43,166 nt of DNA, taken from Alteromonas lipotrueae (GTDB taxonomy: Bacteria; Pseudomonadota; Gammaproteobacteria; Enterobacterales; Alteromonadaceae). The first letter of the stretch is position 1. The number at the start of each line of letters is the position of its first letter. Below the pieces are notes generated by a model. That model had not been told where the DNA came from, searched no databases, and saw only the letters and a program-made list of their open reading frames with translations. The translations under genes and the position numbers were made by a program. Of the stretch, positions 1 to 7,468 are shown one piece after another. The stretch is from NCBI RefSeq assembly GCF_019249215.1, contig NZ_JAESDI010000026.1, forward strand, positions 1-43,166, given 5' to 3'.

Positions 1-5
1 GATTA

Positions 6-26
6 ATACCTTTAGCTAGAAGGTAT
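6..26. repeat. Inverted repeat upstream of the kinase gene
   Basis: Arms ATACCTT and AAGGTAT are perfectly complementary and enclose a 7-base spacer. The dyad ends 66 bases before the kinase start and has no T-run after it, so it is not an intrinsic terminator. It could be an operator or an RNA hairpin, but the left edge of the window cuts off the context. Confidence 0.3.
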
Positions 27-92
27 AAACAAAAAGCTAAAAAGTGTTTCTAAGCACATAAGTGTAAACAAGAAGAGAGGTAGGCAATTGGC

Positions 93-1994
93 ATGTCTCA
101 GGTAAAAGGGTTAACGCATTTTTATATACCCGATGAGCAGTCTATTTATCTGCTCTCACATGCTGATGCAAAAAAACTCAAGGATTGGGTAGCACTGTGC
201 ATCGACCAATTGGCTAGTTTAGGTTATCGCAATATCTCCCTATTGGGAAAAGGGGCGTTTGGGTTTGCATTTGCAGGTACCGCGCCTAATCTAAATCAAA
301 ACCCAAATCCTGATTCGGGTTCAACTCAAAACTCGAAGGCTCAGGAACATGTCTTTAAGTTTTCTAGAATAAATCTTCCTCAACATGTACAAGAACGGCT
401 TGAAGAAGAAGCCTTCATGTTATCTCAAGTCTCACATCCGTATGTGCCTACATTGATTGAATATCAACAAATAGGTAAACAATCTATATTGGTGATGGGG
501 CGTGCTCCTGGCGACGATCTTGAAAAAGTTAGCTTAGCTCGCGGGCCACTTCCCCCAAGGATCATAGTTAAAATAGCCGTACAACTGGGTGATTTGCTGC
601 GCTACTTTCGAAAGCATACACAAAATGGCAACGCCAAACCCATCGTGCATGGCGACATTAAACCTTCTAACTTGGTATGGAATGAATCTAAAGAGTGTAT
701 TGGGCTTATTGATTGGGGCTCATCTGTGTTTGCGCAAGTGGATGAAAATGGTCAGTACACCAGTAATAATGTGATGGATTTGATGTCTAGTGAGCTTCAC
801 CAAACCAACTCCCGACTAGGTGATGTTTATTTTATTGGAGAAGACCAACTAAACGGGGCGCTATCGTCACCACGTTTTGATGAACAAGGTATGGCGAGCA
901 CGCTGTACGCTTTAGCATCGGGTCAATCTTGTCGGTATGGTCATCAGGTTATTCGCCCTTCGTCGTTAGGGCTGCCAAAAATGTTAGCGAGCATATTAGA
1001 ATATATGCTCAGTGATGATCCAAAGAAAAGGCACCAAGGGGGAGATTACTTCTTCAATAACTTGCACGTGCTAAAACATATGGTGTTTTCTGAAGACACA
1101 GTACCAGAGTATGTACCCAGCATTCCCACGTGGATCACTCCCTCGAAAGATGACATTGAAACCGTTGTATACAGCTCTCGGAAATCCTATTTGCGTCAGC
1201 AATCTGCATTAGATGATGCTTCACTACGATATATCGATGATGCCCAGTTCGACCGTTATTACAAAAATTTTTTGCAAGGCATGGGCGATACCGAAAAAGC
1301 CTTTGTTTCGGCAATTAGTCGCCTTGGCCGATATCCCGTTGTAGGAGGTATGGCGATTCGCTGGGAGCCTAACGGCGTTTATGTAGACTCCAGTTTAAAT
1401 TTGCACGATGCAGCATTAAAAACCGCCTTCGAATTGGCGGTTAATAACGTGATTAACCTTGCTCGCGCTATTCATAAGCCAGGGGTGTTTAAATGCTGCA
1501 TGTTCAACGCTAAAAATACGCTGCATATTGAACGAGAAAGTGAAAACGACGCGTTTGTACCAACATCTGAATGCGTAATACCGTTTGAACTTTCCCGTGC
1601 GTCGGTGGCACAAGATGAATCTAGAACCCATTCTTATTTTGAGGACGGTGACGACCCAGATGAGCTTTTGAAATTGCCAGACCCTATCATTACTATCATC
1701 AAAGAGCTTAATACGATTCATCACACTGGCTGTATTATATTTGAATCATTAAGTACGCATTTAAAAATTCACAGCTATTACACATTGCTCAATCATCAAG
1801 AGCAAGATAGGTTTTCGGAATTATTAGCCAAGTTAGTGGAACATGTGCCGTCAATAAAAGGGCTAGGCATTTCAGGCTTTATGAAGTTACCCTATAAAGA
1901 CACGCGATTTTTTGAGCATAGGGCGTATTTACCCGAAAAATACTACCCAAGAAACCCGAACGCTGAGCAACAAGAGAAAGAAAAGCATGCCTGA
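93..1994 (+). CDS. Ser/Thr protein kinase-like protein with uncharacterised C-terminal half
   Basis: This 633-residue soluble protein has a eukaryotic-type kinase fold in its N-terminal half. A glycine loop GKGAFGFAFAG lies near residue 55, followed by VFKF with the likely ATP-binding Lys, a Glu-rich helix (ERLEEEAF), the catalytic loop HGDIKPSN at 186-193 and a DWG triplet at 207-209 in place of the usual DFG. An Asn/Pro/Ser-rich insert of about 20 residues interrupts the N-lobe after the glycine loop. Residues from about 340 to the end match no domain I recognise. There is no signal peptide or membrane segment, so it should be cytoplasmic. The ATG has a purine-rich ribosome site (AGAGAGG). 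The last 8 bases overlap the start of tesB, which suggests translational coupling. The substrate is unknown. Kinase fold is secure; activity is likely because Lys, HGD and the metal-binding Asp are all present. Confidence 0.8.
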   Translation: MSQVKGLTHFYIPDEQSIYLLSHADAKKLKDWVALCIDQLASLGYRNISLLGKGAFGFAFAGTAPNLNQNPNPDSGSTQNSKAQEHVFKFSRINLPQHVQERLEEEAFMLSQVSHPYVPTLIEYQQIGKQSILVMGRAPGDDLEKVSLARGPLPPRIIVKIAVQLGDLLRYFRKHTQNGNAKPIVHGDIKPSNLVWNESKECIGLIDWGSSVFAQVDENGQYTSNNVMDLMSSELHQTNSRLGDVYFIGEDQLNGALSSPRFDEQGMASTLYALASGQSCRYGHQVIRPSSLGLPKMLASILEYMLSDDPKKRHQGGDYFFNNLHVLKHMVFSEDTVPEYVPSIPTWITPSKDDIETVVYSSRKSYLRQQSALDDASLRYIDDAQFDRYYKNFLQGMGDTEKAFVSAISRLGRYPVVGGMAIRWEPNGVYVDSSLNLHDAALKTAFELAVNNVINLARAIHKPGVFKCCMFNAKNTLHIERESENDAFVPTSECVIPFELSRASVAQDESRTHSYFEDGDDPDELLKLPDPIITIIKELNTIHHTGCIIFESLSTHLKIHSYYTLLNHQEQDRFSELLAKLVEHVPSIKGLGISGFMKLPYKDTRFFEHRAYLPEKYYPRNPNAEQQEKEKHA

Positions 1995-2850
1995 GGTTAA
2001 ATTATCTTCGTTATTTGAATTAGAGACTGTTGAAGCGGGTTTGTATCGCGGACAAAGTTGGGATTTAGGCTTTCGCGCCTTATTTGGCGGGCAAGTTCTG
2101 GGGCAAGCGTTGGCTGCCGCCTATGAAACGGTAGACAAAGACCGCGTAGCGCATTCGTTTCATACTTACTTTTTGCTTCCCGGCGATGCAAAAAAACCGG
2201 TAGTCTACGATGTGGAAGTGGTTCGAGATGGTCGGAGTTTTTCTGCAAGAAGAGTAAAAGCAATACAAGATGGCCGAAACATCTTTTACATGACGGCATC
2301 GTTTCAAGTACCCGAAAAAGGAATGCATCACCAACAAGCTGATATGCCTGATGTGCCGCCGCCGGAAGAAGTGCAATCTGATATCGAGTTTTATGAAAAG
2401 AACTTCGACAAAATTGCACGCCCTATGCGAGAAGCTTTAAGTTATCACCGCCCGGTAGATATCCGCACTATTGGCGCGGCGAATTCCTATCAATCAACCC
2501 GCCACCCAGCAAAACGTTATATTTGGATGAAGGCGAGGGATGAACTTGCGCCTGAAATTACACTGCAACAAGCGGCGCTAGCGTATGCTTCTGATTACCA
2601 CTTTTTAAGCACATCATTACAACCACACGGTATTTCAGTCACCGACAAATCGCTACGTATTGCGACTATCGATCATGCCATGTGGTTTCACCGCCCCGTC
2701 AATTTAAATGAATGGTTACTGTATGTAATGGAAAGTCCGTTTAGTGGCGGAGCAAGAGGGTTGGTTAGAGGTCAAATTTTCACTCAACAAGGTGAGTTGG
2801 TGGCCTCGGCAACCCAAGAAGGTTTGATGCGGCAGGTAGATGTCGACTAA
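1987..2850 (+). CDS. tesB: Acyl-CoA thioesterase II
   Basis: The 287-residue product hydrolyses acyl-CoA to free fatty acid and CoA in the cytoplasm. It is a double hot-dog protein of the usual family length and matches TesB throughout. The C-terminal half carries the family signature DHAMWFHRP with the catalytic Asp, then SPFSGGARG and ATQEGLMR, where the Thr/Ser and Gln of the catalytic triad are expected. An upstream in-frame start would add 25 residues, but these would be translated inside the kinase gene and have no family counterpart. The ATG at 1987 has a GA-rich ribosome site (AAGAGAAAG) and overlaps the kinase stop by 8 bases. The kinase overlap suggests cotranscription, although no functional link between kinase and thioesterase is known to me. 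Confidence 0.93.
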   Translation: MPEVKLSSLFELETVEAGLYRGQSWDLGFRALFGGQVLGQALAAAYETVDKDRVAHSFHTYFLLPGDAKKPVVYDVEVVRDGRSFSARRVKAIQDGRNIFYMTASFQVPEKGMHHQQADMPDVPPPEEVQSDIEFYEKNFDKIARPMREALSYHRPVDIRTIGAANSYQSTRHPAKRYIWMKARDELAPEITLQQAALAYASDYHFLSTSLQPHGISVTDKSLRIATIDHAMWFHRPVNLNEWLLYVMESPFSGGARGLVRGQIFTQQGELVASATQEGLMRQVDVD

Positions 2851-2900
2851 TACCATTTTGTTTTAAGCCCACTTTTTTAAATCATGAACAAGGAACGATT

Positions 2901-3419
2901 ATGCGATATTCCCTTGATACGTTGACACCTGAGTGTGATAGCACCAGTTATATAGCTCCCGGCGCGCATGTTATCGGTAACGTAATATTAAAACCACATA
3001 GTAGTGTTTGGTTCAATGTCGTTATTCGCGGAGATATGGATGCAATTACAGTAGGAGAGCTTACTAATGTACAAGACGGTAGTGTTCTTCATACTGATTC
3101 CGGTATTCCGCTCACTTTAGGTAAAGGTGTAACCGTGGGCCATAAAGTCATGTTGCACGGGTGTACCGTAGGTGACTACTCGTTAATTGGTATTAATGCT
3201 GTGGTATTAAATGGTGCGAAAATAGGGAAGTACTGCATTATCGGCGCTAATGCGCTAATTACCGAAAATATGGAGGTTCCAGACTACAGCTTAGTGGTGG
3301 GATCACCAGGAAAAGTGGTAAAGCAGCTCGATAGCAGCGTAGAGGAAAAGCTTCAAGCATCTTCTGCGCACTATGCGCATAATGCAAAGCATTACAATAA
3401 GCATCTTTGTGAAGTCTAA
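2901..3419 (+). CDS. Gamma-class carbonic anhydrase-like protein (YrdA family)
   Basis: The 172-residue protein is a left-handed beta-helix of hexapeptide repeats, like E. coli YrdA/CaiE and the gamma carbonic anhydrases, which form trimers with a metal between subunits. Visible repeats run from about residue 15 to 135. The His residues in SVLHTD and in VGHKVMLHGC are at the expected metal-ligand positions, and NVQDGSVLH is typical of the family. The ATG follows an AAGGA ribosome site. It starts 50 bases after tesB with no terminator between, so it may be in the same transcript. Whether family members of this type really hydrate CO2 is uncertain, so I assign the fold and metal site with more confidence than the activity. 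Confidence 0.88.
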   Translation: MRYSLDTLTPECDSTSYIAPGAHVIGNVILKPHSSVWFNVVIRGDMDAITVGELTNVQDGSVLHTDSGIPLTLGKGVTVGHKVMLHGCTVGDYSLIGINAVVLNGAKIGKYCIIGANALITENMEVPDYSLVVGSPGKVVKQLDSSVEEKLQASSAHYAHNAKHYNKHLCEV

Positions 3420-3493
3420 TTCGCACGATTTCTATGGCAATGATTGTCAACCAGTATTCTACTCATCAGCATAGGACGTTAAGCGCTTCTCAT

Positions 3494-3524
3494 AAAAAAT
3501 GCCCAGAACATAGGTTCTGGGCAT
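3494..3524 (-). terminator. Strong intrinsic terminator reading on the - strand
   Basis: Arms ATGCCCAGAAC and GTTCTGGGCAT pair perfectly over 11 bases around an ATAG loop. Six A residues lie directly left of the stem, giving a U-run for - strand transcription. On the + strand the stem is followed by AGGGGAA, so it would not terminate the carbonic anhydrase transcript. No - strand protein gene lies to the right to use it. Confidence 0.75.
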
Positions 3525-3597
3525 AGGGGAATGGCTCATTGCTGAGCCGTGCGCTAACTATTGCAAGGGAGAAGTACATGCAAATTCTTTCAAACGG
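3494..3597 (-). ncRNA. Candidate small RNA ending at the - strand terminator
   Basis: The strong - strand terminator has no protein gene upstream of it. A TATAGT box (positions 3609-3604) with a weak TTATAA element 17 bases upstream would start an RNA of about 100 bases near 3597. The RNA would contain the hairpin at 3548-3533, a pyrimidine-rich single-stranded stretch (CTTCTCCC) and end in the U-run. This is inferred from architecture only; I recognise no RNA family. Confidence 0.3.
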
Positions 3598-3918
3598 ACA
3601 ATAACTATAGTTCATATTTGTTCATTTTATAAACTAAACATTGTGAAATTTATTTTACAGAACCTTTGAACCAATAAAAACAGTAATAACTTTCGAATAA
3701 TCATAGGTTTCTCACTGGTCGGAGTTTTTGGATATTTTTGTAACGCCCTTATCCTCATGATACACACCGCTTATCCACATCTTGCTCAATGCTTGTCTTG
3801 TTATGAAGCATGGTTTTTCCATTCATATCAGTTATGTTCACAACAAGCTGTTGTACCTAGCTGCTAAGATTGTAAGAATGAAGGTACGCTATTATTACTA
3901 ATATTGTTAAGGACTGAT

Positions 3919-5040
3919 ATGCAAACGCACTCTACTTTTCTTCCGCCTGAGCGCACATTAATGGGGCCTGGTCCTTCAGATGTAAACCCTCGTATTCTTA
4001 ATGCGATTGCTAGACCTACTGTTGGTCACCTAGATCCGCTATTTATCGAGCTTATGGATGCCACCAAACAGCTGCTTCAATACGCATTTAAAACGGAAAA
4101 CGCATTAACAATGCCTATTTCTGCCCCGGGTTCCGCCGGTATGGAAGCCTGCTTTGTTAACCTGGTTGAGCCCGGTGATAAAGTACTGGTGTGTATTAAC
4201 GGCGTGTTCGGCAATCGTATGGTAGAAAATGTTGAGCGATGTGGCGGTCAGGCCATCGTGATCAAAAACGATTGGGGCAAGCAAACCGATTTGAACGCGG
4301 TAGAAGATGCACTTAAAAAAGATGCCGATATTAAAGTGCTGGCTTTCGTACATGCAGAAACCTCAACCGGCGTCAGAAACGATGCAAAACGTTTATGTGA
4401 ACTTGCTAAGCGATACGACTGTTTATCCATAGTAGATGCGGTGACTTCTTTAGGTGGTATCGAGCTAGACGTAGATGGGTGGGGCATAGATGCCATTTAT
4501 TCTGGCTCTCAAAAATGCTTAAGCTGCGTACCAGGTATTTCACCAGTATCGTTCAGTGACCGCGCAGTGCATGTCATTCAACACAGAAAAACCAAAGTAC
4601 AGAGCTGGTTTTTAGACATGAACTTAATTGTGGGTTATTGGGGGAAAGGGGCTAAGCGTGCTTATCACCATACCGCGCCTGTAAACAGTATGTATGCGTT
4701 TTACGAAGCCTTATTAATATTGAAAGAAGAAGGTTTAGAAAACGCATGGCAACGTCATCAAACCGGGCATAAAGAGCTGGTAGCTGGACTAGAGGGCTTA
4801 GGTCTTTCGCTTGCCGTAGATGCCGAATATCGCCTACCACAACTTAATGTGGTCAACATTCCAGATGGCGTTAATGACGCTGAAGTTCGCTCAAGATTAC
4901 TTAACGATTTCAATTTAGAAATTGGTGCTGGTTTGGGTGAATTTGCGGGTAAGGTATGGCGCATTGGGTTAATGGGCTATGCGTGTAAACCTCGCAATAT
5001 TGATCACTGCCTCACTTCCTTACAAAAAGTACTGAAATAA
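3919..5040 (+). CDS. PLP-dependent aminotransferase, alanine-glyoxylate / serine-pyruvate type
   Basis: The 373-residue protein belongs to the class V aminotransferases (alanine-glyoxylate, serine-glyoxylate or serine-pyruvate aminotransferase). The N-terminal LMGPGPSDVNPRI, the SAPGSAGMEA phosphate-contact segment, DAVTSLGG with the cofactor Asp, and SGSQKCL with the Schiff-base Lys at about residue 199 are all present. An upstream TTG would add five residues, but the ATG at 3919 has AAGGA at the right distance. It is a single gene with a terminator behind it. The enzyme probably transfers an amino group from alanine or serine to glyoxylate; the exact substrate pair cannot be read from the sequence. 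Confidence 0.9.
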   Translation: MQTHSTFLPPERTLMGPGPSDVNPRILNAIARPTVGHLDPLFIELMDATKQLLQYAFKTENALTMPISAPGSAGMEACFVNLVEPGDKVLVCINGVFGNRMVENVERCGGQAIVIKNDWGKQTDLNAVEDALKKDADIKVLAFVHAETSTGVRNDAKRLCELAKRYDCLSIVDAVTSLGGIELDVDGWGIDAIYSGSQKCLSCVPGISPVSFSDRAVHVIQHRKTKVQSWFLDMNLIVGYWGKGAKRAYHHTAPVNSMYAFYEALLILKEEGLENAWQRHQTGHKELVAGLEGLGLSLAVDAEYRLPQLNVVNIPDGVNDAEVRSRLLNDFNLEIGAGLGEFAGKVWRIGLMGYACKPRNIDHCLTSLQKVLK

Positions 5041-5079
5041 AAGGATGCAAATTTCAGCTAAGTATTCTTAACATTAAAT

Positions 5080-5103
5080 GTGGGCCAGCGAGCCCACTTT
5101 TTT
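5080..5103 (+). terminator. Intrinsic terminator after the aminotransferase gene
   Basis: A GTGGGC/GCCCAC stem with a 6-base loop is followed directly by six T residues, 40 bases after the stop codon. Confidence 0.85.
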
Positions 5104-5275
5104 ATATTTGCCACTGATTTACCCCAACAAATAAAAAAGTTTAACGCCTTTTGTCAAAACTGACGTATTAGTTAATTCGCCTGTTTTATGAATGATTTAG
5201 TTGCGGTTCATAATACGTTCACTTACCGTTACTTATGATTTACCTGATTTAATTTTAATAAACACGGAGTTTTGA

Positions 5276-6016
5276 ATGAGTGCAATTAATAAACTAGCGG
5301 CGCCTCTAAAACGTATTACCGCGCGCAAACGCTTATCACCGATGGTATTATTAACGGGTATTGTCGCCGCAATGCTAAGTACATCAACAATGGCTCAACA
5401 ACAGCAACAGCTTATTCACGTTCAAGGCACAGGCGCAATGTCAGTCACTCCTAATGCATACTCAGTAACGTTTGTTATCGAAGAACAAGGCGAAACCGTT
5501 GGTAAGCTTAACACTACACTTGCTTCCGATTTACGCGCTGTTGTGAGCTTTTTGCTAGAGCAGGGCATTGAACGCAGTAACATTCAATCTATGCAGGTTC
5601 GTTTAACGCCTCGTTATGTAAATAGCCCGAACGGCCGAGTGCAGGAAGGATTTACATTAAGTCGTGAAATATCAGTGACTGATTCCAATATCGAAAACTA
5701 TGATAAAGTGTTAGATGGCGTACTAGGACGTGGTGTTGATCGCATTCAACAATTTTCGTTTGTAAGCACAACGCAAACCAACGCATACCAAACTGCATTA
5801 GTCGCAGCGGTGAAAGATGCCAAGGCACGAGCGGCACTTTTAGCGAAGGAATTAGGCGTTGAAGTGGGCGAAGTAGTTGCAATCTCTGAATCTGGTGGCA
5901 ATATGCCCGTTCCAGTTATGCGTGCAGATGCTTTTGCCAAAGAAATGTCTGTTTCTTTACCAGGGCAAGAAACTGTAGAAGCGCGTATAAACGTTAGTTT
6001 CACTATTATTCAATAG
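5276..6016 (+). CDS. SIMPL (DUF541) periplasmic protein, YggE-like
   Basis: The 246-residue product has a signal peptide with an unusually long basic N-region (KRITARKR around residues 12-19), a hydrophobic core (residues 23-38) and a likely cleavage site after STMA near residue 41. The mature part is a SIMPL domain: IHVQGTGAMSVTPNAY at its start and VEARINVSFTI at its end are typical. The family forms oligomeric rings, and the E. coli homologue YggE has been linked to oxidative stress, but the biochemical role is not settled. The ATG follows GGAG. A Gln-rich stretch (QQQQQ) sits at the mature N-terminus. The gene is preceded by 170 bases of AT-rich leader after the aminotransferase terminator, and msrC follows after 12 bases. 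Confidence 0.88.
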   Translation: MSAINKLAAPLKRITARKRLSPMVLLTGIVAAMLSTSTMAQQQQQLIHVQGTGAMSVTPNAYSVTFVIEEQGETVGKLNTTLASDLRAVVSFLLEQGIERSNIQSMQVRLTPRYVNSPNGRVQEGFTLSREISVTDSNIENYDKVLDGVLGRGVDRIQQFSFVSTTQTNAYQTALVAAVKDAKARAALLAKELGVEVGEVVAISESGGNMPVPVMRADAFAKEMSVSLPGQETVEARINVSFTIIQ

Positions 6017-6028
6017 CAGGGTAACCGT

Positions 6029-6490
6029 TTGAAAGAAGAACAATATGCCCAGTTAATAAGCCAGGCGAAAAGCCTGGTTGCTGGTGAGCACGATGTCATT
6101 GCCAACATGGCGAACATCAGTGCACTACTTTTTAACCATCTCGATAAGGTAAATTGGGCTGGTTTTTATTTTTATAAAGAAGCGCAGTTAGTGTTAGGTC
6201 CTTTTCAAGGGCAACCCGCTTGCATTCGTATTCCTATGGGGAAAGGTGTGTGTGGAACTGCCGCTGAAACCCGAACAGTACAGCGTATTGCAGATGTTCA
6301 CGCCTTTTCTGGCCACATTGCCTGCGATGCCGCTTCAAACGCCGAAATCGTCATTCCTCTTGTGGTAAATGGTGAACTAATTGGTGTTTTAGATATCGAT
6401 AGCCCAGAATTTTCTCGTTTCGACGAGCAAGATGAGCTTGGGTTGTGTAAAATAGCCGATATACTTATTGAATCTCAGCAATCGTTATGA
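6029..6490 (+). CDS. msrC: Free methionine-(R)-sulfoxide reductase (GAF domain)
   Basis: The 153-residue GAF protein closely resembles E. coli MsrC (YebR), which reduces free L-methionine-(R)-sulfoxide in the cytoplasm. WAGFY, LGPFQGQPACIRIP, GKGVCGTAAE, HIACDAASN and the GVLDIDS segment all match. The three redox Cys (in ACIRIP, GVCGTA and HIACDA) are present. The start is a TTG with AGGG in front; the next Met is inside the conserved domain, so TTG is the best choice. Its stop overlaps the next gene by 4 bases (ATGA). Position just before proQ is also seen in E. coli. Together with the preceding SIMPL gene it suggests an oxidative-damage theme. Confidence 0.93.
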   Translation: MKEEQYAQLISQAKSLVAGEHDVIANMANISALLFNHLDKVNWAGFYFYKEAQLVLGPFQGQPACIRIPMGKGVCGTAAETRTVQRIADVHAFSGHIACDAASNAEIVIPLVVNGELIGVLDIDSPEFSRFDEQDELGLCKIADILIESQQSL

Positions 6491-6777
6491 AATACAACGT
6501 TGACATCCATGTAGTACTATCTACTTATGAAGATATGGAAGACAATCACGATGACCCTGATGAAGCGTCAGAACGATTGAATTTCATACTTCACGCAATT
6601 TATGATAGAGCCGATGAAGATATTGAAACCCATCGACTTGAACAATTATTGCAACACGGTTGGGAGTCTTGGCAACAAGATAAACATTTATTAGAAATTG
6701 ATGATGACGAATTACTCGATTGGGTTGACCACGCGCTGGCAACTTGGGATGATGAGAGTAATGAAGAAATCTCTTGA
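6487..6777 (+). CDS. Highly acidic small protein between msrC and proQ
   Basis: This 96-residue protein is not one I recognise. By count it has 30 Asp/Glu against 5 Lys/Arg, so its net charge is near -25. It has four Trp, is probably mostly helical, and shows no signal peptide, membrane segment or Cys. The start ATG overlaps the msrC stop (ATGA), and its stop lies at the proQ start region, so it should be translationally coupled with both. The neighbour ProQ is a basic RNA-binding protein. An acidic partner or nucleic-acid mimic is conceivable, but that is only inference. Confidence 0.8.
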   Translation: MKYNVDIHVVLSTYEDMEDNHDDPDEASERLNFILHAIYDRADEDIETHRLEQLLQHGWESWQQDKHLLEIDDDELLDWVDHALATWDDESNEEIS

Positions 6778-6794
6778 ATAATTTAGAAAGTTTA

Positions 6795-7466
6795 ATGGAA
6801 TCACCAGAAAAGTTTACTAGCAGTAAGGAAGTTATCGCTTTCCTTTCCGAGACCTTCCCTAAATGCTTTAGTATTGAAGGCGAAGCCCTACCACTTAAAA
6901 TCGGCATCTTTCAAGATTTAGCCCAGCGTTTAGAAAGCGAAGAACGAGTGAGTAAAACATTACTCCGCTCAACACTTCGCCATTATACGAACAGCTGGCG
7001 CTACCTTTACAGCATCAAAGAAGGCGCTAACCGTGTCGACTTAGATGGTGTTGAAGGGGAAACCATTGAGAAAGAGCATGCCGATCATGCACAGAAGCAG
7101 CTAGAAGAAAGCAAAGCGAAAGCCGCCGAAAAGCGCAAAGCTAAGCAAGCTCAGCAGCCTCAAAAGAAAGAAAAACGTCAATTTGCACGTCCGAAGTCTT
7201 CCGGTTCGACGCCTGCAGGCAGCAACAAAGATGGCCAGCAGGGAACTAAACCGAAAATTCAGAGACCAACTAAGACACCACCGGCAAAATTGACTGATGC
7301 CGATATGCAACAAGGTACAAACGTAACGGTTAAATTAGGTAAAACCCCTATGCCAGCTGTTATTACCGAAATTGCTAAAGACGGTATTCATGTTCAGTTA
7401 GACTCAGGTATGGTGGTAAAAGTAAATGCAGATGCTTTACGTTTGGCACGCTCCAAGAGGTCGTAA
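6795..7466 (+). CDS. proQ: RNA chaperone ProQ
   Basis: The 223-residue protein binds structured RNAs and 3' ends, acting in sRNA and mRNA stability. An N-terminal FinO/ProQ domain covers about residues 5-115 (SSKEVIAFL, PLKIGIFQDL, RYLYSIKEGANRVDLDG). A Lys/Gln/Ala-rich basic linker spans about 100-165, and a C-terminal Tudor-like domain ends the protein (ITEIAKDGIHVQLDSG). I chose the ATG at 6795 because its product aligns with the start of E. coli ProQ (short Met-Glu leader before SSKEV). A TTG at 6774, which would overlap the preceding stop as TTGA and add 7 residues, is possible. prc follows after 2 bases, the same order as in E. coli. Confidence 0.95.
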   Translation: MESPEKFTSSKEVIAFLSETFPKCFSIEGEALPLKIGIFQDLAQRLESEERVSKTLLRSTLRHYTNSWRYLYSIKEGANRVDLDGVEGETIEKEHADHAQKQLEESKAKAAEKRKAKQAQQPQKKEKRQFARPKSSGSTPAGSNKDGQQGTKPKIQRPTKTPPAKLTDADMQQGTNVTVKLGKTPMPAVITEIAKDGIHVQLDSGMVVKVNADALRLARSKRS

Positions 7467-7468
7467 AT

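Larger units (their letters stand above)
3420..3918. other. Gene-free interval with two hairpins, about 500 bases
   Basis: No convincing protein gene is present on either strand. The left part contains two adjacent perfect hairpins (3499-3524 and 3533-3548). The first is followed by U-residues only when read on the - strand. The right part is AT-rich and contains a near-palindrome, ACAACA and TGTTGT around 3840-3854, plus the leader of the aminotransferase gene. Confidence 0.5.

Noticed and set aside
1912..1986. Longer reading of tesB with 25 extra residues
   Set aside because: The extension lies wholly within the kinase gene, has no family counterpart, and the ATG at 1987 has a ribosome site and gives the normal TesB N-terminus.
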